NCBI RefSeq assembly: GCF_000153045.1
Contig: NZ_CH724160.1
Location: 1,004,362 to 1,068,361, forward strand
DNA: 64,000 nt
From: Synechococcus sp. WH 5701
Lineage (GTDB): Bacteria > Cyanobacteriota > Cyanobacteriia > PCC-6307 > Cyanobiaceae
Reading direction: 5' to 3'
Of the stretch, positions 9,084 to 17,956 are shown one piece after another. Made by a program: the position numbers and the translations under genes. Under the pieces are notes generated by a model. The model was given only the letters and a program-made list of their open reading frames with translations. It did not search any database and was not told the DNA's origin. The first letter of the stretch is position 1, and each line of letters starts with the position of its first letter.

Positions 9084-10475
9084 TCAACAAACGTCCCCGT
9101 CGGCGTCGGTGTTGTGGCCCGCCACGGGAAAGAACACCGTCAGTCCCTGGCCTGCCCGTTCCGTGAAGCGCCCCCCAAGACTGTGGAACAGGCGCTGGGT
9201 GGCCTGGCGGCTCAGCTGCAGGCTGCCCGTGAGCGGATTCCAGCGCAGCACAGGCCCCACATCAGCGGCGGCGTCCTCCTCGGGGGTGTTGGGGAGTGCC
9301 GCTTCCCTCCCGGGCGGCTTGGCGCAGCGCAGTTGCAATTTCAGGCGCGACCCTGCCGGCTGCAGCCGGATCAGCACCGTGCTGCCCGAAGGCAGGCTGC
9401 GGATGAAGCGATCCACCAGGCCTCCCAGCATCGTCTCGAGTCGGTTCGGGTCGCTCAGCACTGGCGGCAGCTGAGCGCTGATCTCCAGCTGCAGCTTCAG
9501 ACCCCGGCGCCCCAGCTGTCGTTGCCAGAGCTCCTCAAAGCCTTGCAGCAGCTGGGCCAGATCGGTGCGGGCCAGGGTCTGGCGGGGCCTTGGCTGCCGC
9601 TGGAGCTCGGCCGCATGGAAGATCAGGCCGAAGCGGTCGATCTGTTCGCTGCACTCCCCGTCGATCTGCTCCAGCCGCTGACGGACCACCGCTGGGAGGT
9701 CAGTGCGCCGCAGCAGCGAGCGGATCAGGGTGCGGATCGTGGCCAGGGGGGTACGCACCTCGTGGGTGAGGGCCTCGAGCAGGGCCAGTTCGCCGCTGCT
9801 CTCCGCCCGGCCGTTCGCATGGCCGTCGACCAGGGGCTGCAGAGTCAGGCTCGGGGCCATCGCCGCCAGTCGCTCCGCCAGCCTCGGCCAGAACTGCAGC
9901 GCCATGCTCTCCTCGCTGCGCAGTGGACCGAGCGCCTGCAGGGCCTGGCGCAAGCGCAGGGCGGCCTGGGGGGCCGTGGCCCGCAGTCGCTGATCCACCA
10001 GAGCCAGCGTTTCCGAGAGGGTGGTGGGATCGAAGCGCAGCACCAGCTGCCGCTGCTGTGGACTGCCCTCCAGGGCCATGGCCAGCTGCAGCTTGGGCGT
10101 GATCAGCACCAGCAGGGGGTCTGTCCCGTCTTCGGGCTCCAGGGCCAGGCGTTCGAAGGGGCTGCCGTGGCCTGGGGTCTTGTCAGTGCCGGCTGAGCCC
10201 ACTCCGGGCAGCAGGGGGCCTGAGGGGCTGTGGCCGCCGGCGATCTGCGACGGCGCCCAGACCCAGCCCTGCAATGGCTCCAGCAGCTCCGGTTCGTAGA
10301 GCGCCGGCAGCGGCGAGGCCAGCCAGACACCCCGCAGCGGTTGCAGGGGTGGCAGGAAATCATCCTGAAGGGTGGCCAGGGCCGCCCACCACTGCCGTCT
10401 CACGGTGTCTTCATCGCTGCGGCCCGCTGGGACCCCCTCGGCCAGCCGGGCCCTCAGGGCGGCCAGGCTCACCAT
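9084..10475 (-). CDS. Sensor histidine kinase-like protein with a degenerate ATPase domain
   Basis: The 463-residue protein has a clear H-box, LEALTHEVRTPLATIRTLIR with His238, inside a HisKA-like helical hairpin. The C-terminal half has the overall shape of a HATPase domain (residues about 300-450), but the N-box is replaced by NRLETMLGGLVDRFI and no clear DxGxG or GxGxG motif can be found. The N-terminal 230 residues have no transmembrane helix and may be a GAF-like input domain. It overlaps the end of rodA by 7 bases and is therefore coupled to it. It may be a pseudokinase or scaffold; this is an inference. Confidence 0.75.
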   Translation of the reverse strand: MVSLAALRARLAEGVPAGRSDEDTVRRQWWAALATLQDDFLPPLQPLRGVWLASPLPALYEPELLEPLQGWVWAPSQIAGGHSPSGPLLPGVGSAGTDKTPGHGSPFERLALEPEDGTDPLLVLITPKLQLAMALEGSPQQRQLVLRFDPTTLSETLALVDQRLRATAPQAALRLRQALQALGPLRSEESMALQFWPRLAERLAAMAPSLTLQPLVDGHANGRAESSGELALLEALTHEVRTPLATIRTLIRSLLRRTDLPAVVRQRLEQIDGECSEQIDRFGLIFHAAELQRQPRPRQTLARTDLAQLLQGFEELWQRQLGRRGLKLQLEISAQLPPVLSDPNRLETMLGGLVDRFIRSLPSGSTVLIRLQPAGSRLKLQLRCAKPPGREAALPNTPEEDAAADVGPVLRWNPLTGSLQLSRQATQRLFHSLGGRFTERAGQGLTVFFPVAGHNTDADGDVC

Positions 10476-11743
10476 CGCCGCTGGGGCGGGCGGCCGTGGC
10501 GGGACACCGAGGCGCACAGCCCCAGGGAGATGAAGTTCACGAGCATCGCCGAGCGGCCGTAGCTCAGCCAGGGCAGGGGAATGCCGGTGATCGGTCCCAG
10601 TCCGATGGTCATGTTGATGTTCACCACCACCTGGAACATCAGCATCGCGCCGATGCCCACCACCACCAGCGATTCGTAATCCGTGCGTGCCCGTCCGGCG
10701 ATCTGGAGCAGGCGCCACATCAGCAGCACGAAGCCGACCACCACCAGAGTGGAACCGATGAAGCCGGTTTCCTCTCCCAGGGCGCTGAAGATGAAATCCG
10801 TGTGCTGCTCGGGAATGAAGCGCAGCAGGGTGAGGTGGCCCTGCATCAGGCCGGTGCCCCAGAGCCCCCCTGAGCCGATGCCCACCGTGCTCTGCAGCAG
10901 GTGATACCCCCCGCCCAGGGGGTCCTGGGAGGGGTCGAGAAACATGGTCAGGCGGGCCCGCTGGTGGTCCTTGAGACCGTGGGACCAGAGCCAGGGAGTG
11001 CCCAGGGCGAAGACCCCCTGAATGGCCAGGGTCAGGGAAGTGGCCAGGACCTTCCAGGGCAGGGAGCGCCAGGCGACCAGTCCCATGGCGGGAACCCAGG
11101 CCACCAGAGCCCAGGGGATGGTGCCCGCCAGGATGGCGGTGAACAGAGGCGAGAGCAGCAGCAGCAGCCAGGCTCCTGGCATGCCCGACCAGAACATCAT
11201 CACCAGCAGTACGGCCCCGAACACCAGGGAGGTGCCCAGATCGGGCTGCACGAACACCAGCAGCCAGGGCACGCTGATCATGGCCACCGGCCGGATCAGG
11301 TCCACCGGCCGCTCCACCGGATGGCGGGCGAGCACACCCGCCAGCAGCAGGATGGCCGCCACCTTGGCGAACTCGGAGGGCTGCACGTTGAAGCCGGCGA
11401 TGTTGATCCAGCTCTGGGCGCCCAGCGCGCTGACCCCCACCACCCGAACCGCCACCAGGCTGGCCACCATGACCCCGTAGATCAGCCAGCGGAATGGCTG
11501 GTACCGCTCCAGCGGGATCCTGGCCAGCACCAGGGCGAGGCCCATCCCCACAGCGGCTGTGATCCAGTGCTGGTACCAGACCGCATAGGGAGCCTGGCGC
11601 TGGGTGCTGGCGATCAGGATTCCCGCCACCGCCACCATCGCCAGGGGAATGCCCCAGAGCAGCAGATCCACCCCCTCGAGCGGGCGGCGCCTGGCCGGCC
11701 GCGCCGCTGAAAACATGCTGCGCCGGCTGCCCAGCAAGGCCAT
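10469..11743 (-). CDS. rodA: Rod shape-determining protein RodA (peptidoglycan glycosyltransferase)
   Basis: RodA is a SEDS-family membrane enzyme that polymerises lipid II for lateral cell-wall growth. The 424-residue protein has about ten hydrophobic segments and family blocks such as QPSEFAKVAAILLLA, VQPDLGTSLVFGAVLL and FIPEQHTDFIFSALGEETGF. The last of these, with a Glu/Asp-rich loop, is typical of RodA/FtsW. Its 3' end overlaps the histidine kinase-like gene and its start is 5 bases after the mrp stop, so mrp-rodA-kinase likely form one transcript. RodA rather than FtsW is chosen because of length and sequence feel. Confidence 0.9.
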   Translation of the reverse strand: MALLGSRRSMFSAARPARRRPLEGVDLLLWGIPLAMVAVAGILIASTQRQAPYAVWYQHWITAAVGMGLALVLARIPLERYQPFRWLIYGVMVASLVAVRVVGVSALGAQSWINIAGFNVQPSEFAKVAAILLLAGVLARHPVERPVDLIRPVAMISVPWLLVFVQPDLGTSLVFGAVLLVMMFWSGMPGAWLLLLLSPLFTAILAGTIPWALVAWVPAMGLVAWRSLPWKVLATSLTLAIQGVFALGTPWLWSHGLKDHQRARLTMFLDPSQDPLGGGYHLLQSTVGIGSGGLWGTGLMQGHLTLLRFIPEQHTDFIFSALGEETGFIGSTLVVVGFVLLMWRLLQIAGRARTDYESLVVVGIGAMLMFQVVVNINMTIGLGPITGIPLPWLSYGRSAMLVNFISLGLCASVSRHGRPPQRRW

Positions 11744-11748
11744 TGCGA

Positions 11749-12855
11749 TCAGGCGGTGGCCAGGGTGAGGCTCGTGATGCGTTGGGCCAGGGTCTGGAAG
11801 GCACGGGCCGTGGCGGACTCGGGTCTGGCGATCACCACCGGGCAGCCCTGGTCACCCCCATCGACCACCGCCATCTCCAGGGGCAGCTCGGCCAGCAGGG
11901 GCACCCCGGCCTCGGCCGCCAGGGTGGCCCCGCCGCCACTGCCGAAGATGGCGTAACTGGCTTCAGGCCGGTCGGGGGGGATGAAGGTGCTCATGTTCTC
12001 GACCACGCCGAGCACGGGAACCCCCATCTGCAGGAACATCGCCAGTCCGCGGCGGGCGTCCTGCAGCGACACCCGCTGGGGGGTGGTCACGATCACCACG
12101 CCGGCCATCGGCACAGCCTGGGCCAGGGTGAGCTGGGCATCGCCGGTGCCGGGCGGCAGGTCCACCACCAGCACGTCGCGCTCACCCCAGTCGGCCTGGT
12201 AAAGGAACTGGCGGATGATGCCGTTGAGCATCGGCCCCCGCCACACCACCGGTTGGTTCTCCTGGATGAGCAGCCCCATCGACACCATGCCGATGCCGCA
12301 GGTCTCGATCGGCACCAGCACCTGCTCGTTGCCGCTGCCGCGAACCTCCGGGGTGCGGTCGGCCACACCCAGCATCGTCGGGGCGTTGGGGCCGTAGATG
12401 TCAGCGTCGAGCAGGCCCACCCGCAGGCCGCTCTGGGCCAGGGCACAGGCCAGGTTCACCGCCACGGTGCTCTTGCCCACGCCGCCCTTGCCGCTGCTCA
12501 CGGCGATGATCCGGCCCACGCCGGGGATGCCCTGGCGCTCGGGCAGGTTGCCGCCGCCGCCGGGTCTGTGGCCCGCGCCACCGATCGGCGACCCCTCGGG
12601 CCGTCCGCCGGCGCTGGGCTGGGCCAGCTCGATCTGTACATCCTCGATGCTCTCGAGGGCCATCAGCGCGGCGCGGGCTTCGGCGGCGATCCTCTCCCGC
12701 TGGCTGGTGGCGTAGCCCGGCAGAGCCAGGCTGAAGACCACGCGGCTCCCCTGGGGACGCACCTGCTGGATCCAGCCCAGTTCGAGCAGACTTCGTCCCG
12801 TGCCCGCGTCGCAGAGGGGCTCAAGGGCGGCGAGAGCCTGTTCAGCGGTGGCCAT
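11749..12855 (-). CDS. mrp: Mrp/ApbC family P-loop ATPase (Fe-S cluster carrier)
   Basis: This family binds and transfers iron-sulfur clusters. The 368-residue protein has an N-terminal MIP18/DUF59-like domain (residues 1-80), a low-complexity glycine-rich linker (83-112) and a deviant Walker A motif VSSGKGGVGKST (119-130), followed by DADIYGPN and VVDLPPGTGDAQLT. The CxxC pair that holds the bridging cluster in many members is not seen after VENMSTFIPP. It is divergent from hemF and heads a probable mrp-rodA-kinase transcript. Confidence 0.9.
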   Translation of the reverse strand: MATAEQALAALEPLCDAGTGRSLLELGWIQQVRPQGSRVVFSLALPGYATSQRERIAAEARAALMALESIEDVQIELAQPSAGGRPEGSPIGGAGHRPGGGGNLPERQGIPGVGRIIAVSSGKGGVGKSTVAVNLACALAQSGLRVGLLDADIYGPNAPTMLGVADRTPEVRGSGNEQVLVPIETCGIGMVSMGLLIQENQPVVWRGPMLNGIIRQFLYQADWGERDVLVVDLPPGTGDAQLTLAQAVPMAGVVIVTTPQRVSLQDARRGLAMFLQMGVPVLGVVENMSTFIPPDRPEASYAIFGSGGGATLAAEAGVPLLAELPLEMAVVDGGDQGCPVVIARPESATARAFQTLAQRITSLTLATA

Positions 12856-12985
12856 CCGTGGGTGCCGGCATCAGGGGTGATCCTAGGGGCCGCCCCCATG
12901 ACAGAGGCTCTCGAAGGGTTGTGCGTCGGCTCGACGGGCTGGAATGGTGGAGAGGTTTCGGACGTCCGGCAGGGCGTGATCGTCA

Positions 12986-14074
12986 GTGGTGGAGCAGGGG
13001 CAGACGGACGTGGCTGATGGGGAGAAGGGCCAGGGGGGAGCTCAGCCCCTGGAGCATCCGCCGGCCGACTCCCGCGCCCGTGCCCGCACCCTGTTGATGG
13101 GTCTTCAGGACAGCATCTGCGCTGGCCTGCAGGCCCTTGATGGCGAAGGGGTGTTCCAGGAGGAGAGCTGGGAGCGGCCGGAGGGCGGCGGCGGCCGCTC
13201 GCGGGTGATGAAGGCCGGCCGGATCTTCGAGCAGGGCGGGGTGAATTTTTCCGAGGTGGAAGGCGATCAGCTGCCCCCCTCGATTCTCAGCCAGCGGCCG
13301 GAGGCCGCCGGCCAGCGCTGGTTCGCCACTGGTACGTCGATGGTGCTCCATCCCCGCAACCCTTACGTGCCCACGGTGCACCTCAACTACCGCTACTTCG
13401 AGGCGGGGCCGGTCTGGTGGTTCGGCGGTGGCGCCGATCTCACCCCCTACTACCCCTTCCTGGCGGATGCCCGTCACTTTCACCGCAGCCTGCAGGGGGC
13501 CTGTGACAGTGTCGATCCCACCCTGTATCCCGTCTTCAAGCCCTGGTGCGATGAATACTTCTTCCTGAAGCACCGCAATGAAACCCGGGGTGTTGGCGGC
13601 ATCTTCTACGACTACCAGGATCCTGCCGGTGCGCTCTACAAAGGTCAGAATCCCAGCGGCCCGGCCGCGGCCGTGGCAGCTGCCACAGGCGCGGTGCCCC
13701 GCAGCTGGGAGCAGCTGTTTCAGCTGGCGAGCGCCTGCGGCAATGCCTTCCTACCCAGCTATGTTCCGATCGTGGGGAAGCGCCATGGCAGCGCCTACGG
13801 GGAGCGGGAGCGCCAGTTCCAGCTTTACCGCCGTGGCCGCTACGTGGAGTTCAATCTGGTGTTTGATCGCGGCACGATCTTCGGTCTGCAGACCAACGGC
13901 CGCACCGAATCGATCCTGATGTCGCTGCCACCGCTGGTTCGCTGGGAATACGGCTATAGCCCCGAGCCCGGCAGTCGCGAAGCTCTGGTCACTGAGGTGT
14001 TCACCAAGCCGCAGGACTGGTTCGGGGATGCCGCGCTGGAGGATCTCTGCCGGGCCCGGGGTGCTTTCGACTGA
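12986..14074 (+). CDS. hemF: Oxygen-dependent coproporphyrinogen III oxidase
   Basis: HemF oxidatively decarboxylates coproporphyrinogen III to protoporphyrinogen IX, feeding both haem and chlorophyll synthesis. The protein shows [53 protein letters not shown] and [20 protein letters not shown], all classical HemF blocks. The GTG at 12986 gives 362 residues; the conserved part begins near residue 30, so a later start cannot be excluded. It is transcribed away from mrp. Confidence 0.96.
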   Translation: MVEQGQTDVADGEKGQGGAQPLEHPPADSRARARTLLMGLQDSICAGLQALDGEGVFQEESWERPEGGGGRSRVMKAGRIFEQGGVNFSEVEGDQLPPSILSQRPEAAGQRWFATGTSMVLHPRNPYVPTVHLNYRYFEAGPVWWFGGGADLTPYYPFLADARHFHRSLQGACDSVDPTLYPVFKPWCDEYFFLKHRNETRGVGGIFYDYQDPAGALYKGQNPSGPAAAVAAATGAVPRSWEQLFQLASACGNAFLPSYVPIVGKRHGSAYGERERQFQLYRRGRYVEFNLVFDRGTIFGLQTNGRTESILMSLPPLVRWEYGYSPEPGSREALVTEVFTKPQDWFGDAALEDLCRARGAFD

Positions 14075-14109
14075 ACCCCCGATCTCATGCTCGTGGAAGC
14101 CTCCGTCGC

Positions 14110-14943
14110 TCAGGGGCGGGTTGCGGGAGTGCCTAAGGAGGTGGCTGGCAGATTTCTTGAGCGGGGGCTGATGCCCTGCTCCAGGGCAAGGACAACCCGC
14201 TCGGCGATGGCGTTGAGCGCTGCATCCCGGCTGCCGGGATCCCTCAGGGCCGACTCCAGAGGACTCTCCAGCTTGCCGATCTCGAGGATGGCGATGCCCC
14301 GGCGAGGCGCTCCCAGCCCGCCGCGGAATTGGAAAGGGAAGGCCCCGAAGGAGGCGGCCAGGCTTTCATCGAGGAGGCTGGGGGGCTGGTGCAGCGGCGG
14401 GATCAGTCCAGAACCGAAGCCGTCGGGTCCATAAGCGTCGTAGTGGATCTCCATGGCGTATCCACCCCGGCGCACATGCTCCTTGCCCACGCTCCAGTTG
14501 GTGCGGGGATCATCCCCGTCGGCGATGCTGCGCTGGGCCGGCACGTAGAGGCTGATCGGCAGCCCGCGCTGGCGTCCGAGCGCCACCACCCTCTCGGCGG
14601 TGAGCAGATTCCAGTACAGCTCATCGCGGATGCCGGGCACCATCGGCCGGGCTCCGAAGCGATCCACGGCTTCACCGCTGGTGCCTGATCCGGCCATGCC
14701 CTGGGAATCGGCATGGCCGGCCATCACCAGGATCGGTGTGCCCGCCGCCAGCGATCGGCGGCCGATCCAATCCTTGTTGAGTGGTGTGCGCGGCCCGGTG
14801 AGCGGATCGATGGCGAGCATGGCCGGGGCCTCGGCGGCGCTGCCCAGCACCAGCACCAGGCCCAGTCCCAGCAGGGCCCAGCCCAGGGGGCGTGAGTGAG
14901 CCGAGGGTCGTTGCGGGGATGCAGCCTTGAGACGGTGCAGCAT
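14110..14943 (-). CDS. N-acetylmuramoyl-L-alanine amidase-like exported protein
   Basis: An N-terminal hydrophobic segment (residues about 21-43, WALLGLGLVLVLGSAAEA) suggests a signal peptide or anchor. The rest resembles the Amidase_3 fold: VMAGHADSQG would supply the first zinc histidine, DELYWNLLTAERVV a glutamate, YAMEIHYDAY a second histidine and GIAILEIGKLE the catalytic glutamate. Such enzymes cut the amide between muramic acid and the peptide stem. The match is by motif order only, and the sequence is divergent. Its start lies 10 bases after the stop of the DUF3529-like gene upstream on the same strand. Confidence 0.65.
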   Translation of the reverse strand: MLHRLKAASPQRPSAHSRPLGWALLGLGLVLVLGSAAEAPAMLAIDPLTGPRTPLNKDWIGRRSLAAGTPILVMAGHADSQGMAGSGTSGEAVDRFGARPMVPGIRDELYWNLLTAERVVALGRQRGLPISLYVPAQRSIADGDDPRTNWSVGKEHVRRGGYAMEIHYDAYGPDGFGSGLIPPLHQPPSLLDESLAASFGAFPFQFRGGLGAPRRGIAILEIGKLESPLESALRDPGSRDAALNAIAERVVLALEQGISPRSRNLPATSLGTPATRP

Positions 14944-14953
14944 GGTCTGGGGA

Positions 14954-15508
14954 TCAGATGGGGGAACTCAGCAGGGTGCCGTCACTGGCCAGTTGCAGCC
15001 GGGGCCCCAGTTCCAGTTCCAGGGCAATCAGCTCGTCGCGGTGGGCCCGCAGCCGCAGCTGGCTGAAGGGAGCGTCATCGTCGCTGATCAGGCGCAGTTC
15101 CACCAGCTCCTGGCGGGCCGCCCGCCGCCGGTAGATCAGCCCCGCGAGCGGGCCGAGCAGGGCCAGCAGTAGCGGCCACCATCCCAGCGCCGGCAGCAGC
15201 TGGCGCAGCACCAGACCGAGGCAGGCCGCCCCGACCGTTCCCAGCAGCGAGAGCAGCAGTGCCAGGGTGCCGCTGGCTCCCACCTGGCCGCGGAAGCGCA
15301 GCACCCGCCGCTCTGGATCCCCAGCCTCCGCCTGCCAGCCCCGCTGCCTCAGCCACTGGCTGAGGCCATCGAGCACCTCCAGGGCCGGCCGCGGCGACTG
15401 CACATCCACCACCGTGGTGCGGTCCTTGCTGGCGGCGCGCAGGAAGAACACCAGGCCGATGGCCAGCAGCAGGGTGGAGCCCAGGGCGGGGGACAGGGGC
15501 AACGGCAC
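14954..15508 (-). CDS. Membrane protein resembling cofactor-assembly-of-complex-C factor (CCB1-type, DUF3529)
   Basis: The 184-residue protein starts with a hydrophobic helix ending FFLRAASKDRTTVVDVQSPRP, a pattern found in cyanobacterial and plastid CCB factors. These attach haem c(n) to cytochrome b6. A soluble alpha/beta stretch follows (LSQWLRQRGWQAEAGDPERRVLRFRG), then a hydrophobic hairpin (residues about 78-122) and an acidic tail. The assignment rests on recalled family features and was not verified by search. It sits directly upstream of the amidase-like gene and is divergent from the RNase D-like gene. Confidence 0.6.
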   Translation of the reverse strand: MPLPLSPALGSTLLLAIGLVFFLRAASKDRTTVVDVQSPRPALEVLDGLSQWLRQRGWQAEAGDPERRVLRFRGQVGASGTLALLLSLLGTVGAACLGLVLRQLLPALGWWPLLLALLGPLAGLIYRRRAARQELVELRLISDDDAPFSQLRLRAHRDELIALELELGPRLQLASDGTLLSSPI

Positions 15509-15555
15509 GCGGGCGATCCAAGGCGGAAGCGCCCCATTCTCTCCCTTTCGGCACG

Positions 15556-16242
15556 ATGGCGTTGGTTGCTCCCGCGCTCATGCCCTCGGCCCTTGCCTCC
15601 ACCCCCCAACGCTTCGCTGTCTTCGAGGGGGATCTCGACGCCGAATGGCTCAGCCTGCTGGCTCAGGCCCCGGCCCTGGCGGTCGACACCGAGGCGATGG
15701 GGCTGGTCCATGGCCGCGACCGTCTCTGCCTGGTTCAGATCGCCGACCACCTCGACAACGTCTGCTGCATCCGCATCGCCCGGGGCCAGCAGGAGGCGCC
15801 CCGTCTGCGCGAGCTGATGGAGAGTCCGGCGATCGAGAAGGTGTTCCACTTCGCCCGCTTCGATCTGGCAGCCCTGGGGGAAGGCCTCGGCATCGCCGTG
15901 GCGCCGCTGTTCTGCACCAAGGTGGCCAGCCGCCTGGCCCGCACCTACAGCTCACGCCACGGGCTCAAGGAGGTGGTGCAGGAGTTGGTGGGGGTGGAAC
16001 TCGACAAGCAGTCGCAGAGCAGCGACTGGGGACGGGTTGAAGAGCTGGGTGAGGCCCAGCTGGTGTATGCAGCCAACGATGTCCGCTACCTGCTGGCCGC
16101 TCGTCACGCCTTGGCCGCCATCCTCGAGCGGGAGGAGCGCCTCGATCTGGCCCGCCGTTGCTTCGCCTGTCTGCCGGTGTTTGCCGAGCTCGACCGCAGC
16201 CGCTTCGGCTCGGTGTTCGAGCATTCTTCCCAGTCGCGCTGA
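15556..16242 (+). CDS. Ribonuclease D-like 3'-5' exonuclease
   Basis: The protein belongs to the DEDD exonuclease superfamily. Exo I is AVDTEAMGL (Asp, Glu), Exo II is FHFARFDLAAL (Asp), and Exo III is YAANDVRYLL with the YxxxD spacing, so all catalytic acids are present. At 228 residues it has only the nuclease domain and lacks the HRDC domains of E. coli RNase D, as is common in cyanobacteria. The substrate is probably structured RNA 3' ends. It is divergent from the CCB-like gene, 47 bases apart. Confidence 0.88.
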   Translation: MALVAPALMPSALASTPQRFAVFEGDLDAEWLSLLAQAPALAVDTEAMGLVHGRDRLCLVQIADHLDNVCCIRIARGQQEAPRLRELMESPAIEKVFHFARFDLAALGEGLGIAVAPLFCTKVASRLARTYSSRHGLKEVVQELVGVELDKQSQSSDWGRVEELGEAQLVYAANDVRYLLAARHALAAILEREERLDLARRCFACLPVFAELDRSRFGSVFEHSSQSR

Positions 16243-16270
16243 GGGCCCAGGCGATCCGTGATTCCGGCGA

Positions 16271-16528
16271 TCAGTCCTCGACCATGAAGCCGCTTTCGTC
16301 GTCTTTGGCAACCAGGAGCGCATCCAGCAGCTGACCCTGGGCCCTGGCCCCTCCCTGGGCCTCCTGGATCATGCGTTCAGCGATGGTGATGCGTTCGCCT
16401 GGCGCCCGGGTTCCTTCCCGGGCAGCCTGCTGGTCGACCCGGCGCCGGGCGGCGGCGATGCTCACCCCCAGCAGGGTGGCCAGCTGACCGGTGACGGTGG
16501 CGTAGGCCCGGTCGATCGGTGCTGGCAT
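16271..16528 (-). CDS. Small conserved-looking protein of unknown function
   Basis: This 85-residue protein begins MPAPIDRAYATVTGQLATLL. It is largely helical by composition, with an arginine-rich centre (AAARRRVDQQ) and an acidic end (DDESGFMVED). The upstream part of the frame is a shadow of the LpxB-related gene, so the ATG at 16528 was chosen. It starts 31 bases after the end of the LpxB-related gene and is probably co-transcribed with it. No function is recognised. Confidence 0.65.
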   Translation of the reverse strand: MPAPIDRAYATVTGQLATLLGVSIAAARRRVDQQAAREGTRAPGERITIAERMIQEAQGGARAQGQLLDALLVAKDDESGFMVED

Positions 16529-16559
16529 CGGGGACGCGCCTGAGTGAGGAGAAGCCCCA

Positions 16560-17813
16560 TCATCCCTGGGGCTGGGCCAGCAGCTGCCGGTCCACCAGGG
16601 CCGCCAGACGCTCGCTGCCGCCTGTGTTCCCCATCCGCCGCCGGCCAATGGCCCCCAGATGCTGGCGGAGCTGGGCATTCCCGAGCAGCCGCTCCAGTTC
16701 GACGGCCATGTCCTGCGTTGAAGCGCAGGTCCGCACCGCCCCCCCCAGCAAGCGGCTCTGGCGCCGCGCAAACCCGCGCTTGAACTGCGGACCCGGCCCT
16801 GGCAGCGAGAGCACGGGGACCCCGAGACCGACCAGTTGCTCTGTGGCGGTGCCCGCGGTGGCCAGGCCCACCTCCCCCCAGCCGGCCCAACGCTCGAAGC
16901 AGCCAGGCCCCAGCAGCAGCAGCCGCTGCTGGAGCAGCCAGGCCGAGCTGCCGCCACAACCTTCCGGCAGGGCCACCTCGCGGTAGCCCTGGGCGGCCAG
17001 GATCGGCTCCAGGTCGTGGCGGCTGGGGCGGGAGCCGGTGGGGCAGAGCACCACCTGGGGCTCTCTTGCCGGCAAGCGGGCCAGGGCCGCCAGCAGCCGG
17101 CGGGCGTTGGCGAGGGCTTCCGGCAGGCGGCTGCCGCAGAGCAGCACGATCCGACGCCGCTGCCCCAACGGCTCGGGCAGGGGCAACCGATCGAGCTGAT
17201 CCATCATCGGGTTGCCCGGCGCCAGCGCCGTCACCCCATGGCGCCTCAGCCCCCTGGCGGTGAGCTCGTCGCGCACCGCCACCAGCCGGGCGCGGCGATC
17301 AGCCATCAGGGCCCACTCCCATGGATCCCATTCGCTGCCCTTGCAGTGGTGGTAGCGGTCGGCGAAGGGGGCGCGGCCGGGTCCACTCCTCCAGGTGTAA
17401 TCACTTTTGGGTGTGCCCAGGAAGCCGTAGGGCGCACCGCTGGCCCAGGCCAGCAGCAGTGGCAGCAGATCCCCCACCGCCAGGATCGGATCGCCAGCGG
17501 CACCCCAGCGGCGCACCAGCCGCCACTGGCGCCAGCTCAGGCCACCCAGCCCCGCCCCCAGGTCGCGCAGGAGTGCAGAAAAGCTCTGGTTGCTGAAGCC
17601 GCCGCTGGGCAGCCGCTGGCGGGGCCCCACCCGTTGCAGCCAGCCGTCGTGCTCCGCTTCCCGGTAGGTCTCTCCCTCCCCCACCAGCGGCAGGACCCTG
17701 AGCAGCATCTGCGGGCGCCGTTGGTGCAGCGCCTGCAGGATGCGCAGACCGATCAGATCTTCCCCATGGCCATTGCTGAGCAGCAGCAGCCGGGGGTGCC
17801 GTGGACGGCTGAT
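16560..17813 (-). CDS. Lipid-A-disaccharide synthase-related glycosyltransferase
   Basis: The protein resembles the LpxB-related family common in cyanobacteria and plants. The N-terminus RLLLLSNGHGEDLIGLRIL corresponds to the glycine/histidine loop of GT-B glycosyltransferases, and GLATAGTATEQLVGLGVPVLSLPGPGPQF is the donor-binding C-terminal block. The physiological product is unknown. The start is unclear: between the tRNA-Cys gene and the domain there is no ATG, GTG or TTG in frame. The boundary here is placed at an ATC codon (17811-17813); the alternative is a start inside or beyond the antisense of the tRNA (frame open to 17960). Confidence 0.75.
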   Translation of the reverse strand: MSRPRHPRLLLLSNGHGEDLIGLRILQALHQRRPQMLLRVLPLVGEGETYREAEHDGWLQRVGPRQRLPSGGFSNQSFSALLRDLGAGLGGLSWRQWRLVRRWGAAGDPILAVGDLLPLLLAWASGAPYGFLGTPKSDYTWRSGPGRAPFADRYHHCKGSEWDPWEWALMADRRARLVAVRDELTARGLRRHGVTALAPGNPMMDQLDRLPLPEPLGQRRRIVLLCGSRLPEALANARRLLAALARLPAREPQVVLCPTGSRPSRHDLEPILAAQGYREVALPEGCGGSSAWLLQQRLLLLGPGCFERWAGWGEVGLATAGTATEQLVGLGVPVLSLPGPGPQFKRGFARRQSRLLGGAVRTCASTQDMAVELERLLGNAQLRQHLGAIGRRRMGNTGGSERLAALVDRQLLAQPQG

Positions 17814-17846
17814 ACGATCCGCAGCACGGGGGTTCTCCCCTGAAAT

Positions 17847-17917
17847 GGCGGCATGGCCAAGTGGTAAGGCAGAGGATTGCAAATCCTTTACCCCCAGTTC
17901 GAATCTGGGTGCCGCCT
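17847..17917 (+). tRNA. tRNA-Cys (anticodon GCA)
   Basis: A 71-base cloverleaf is visible. The acceptor GGCGGCA pairs with TGCCGCC, the anticodon stem AGGAT/ATCCT closes the loop TGCAAA region carrying GCA, and the T-arm contains GTTCGAATC. CCA is not encoded. It lies head to head with the LpxB-related gene. Confidence 0.95.
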
Positions 17918-17956
17918 CTGATCTCCCTCCTGCCGGCGAGCCGCCGGATGGTTCGC

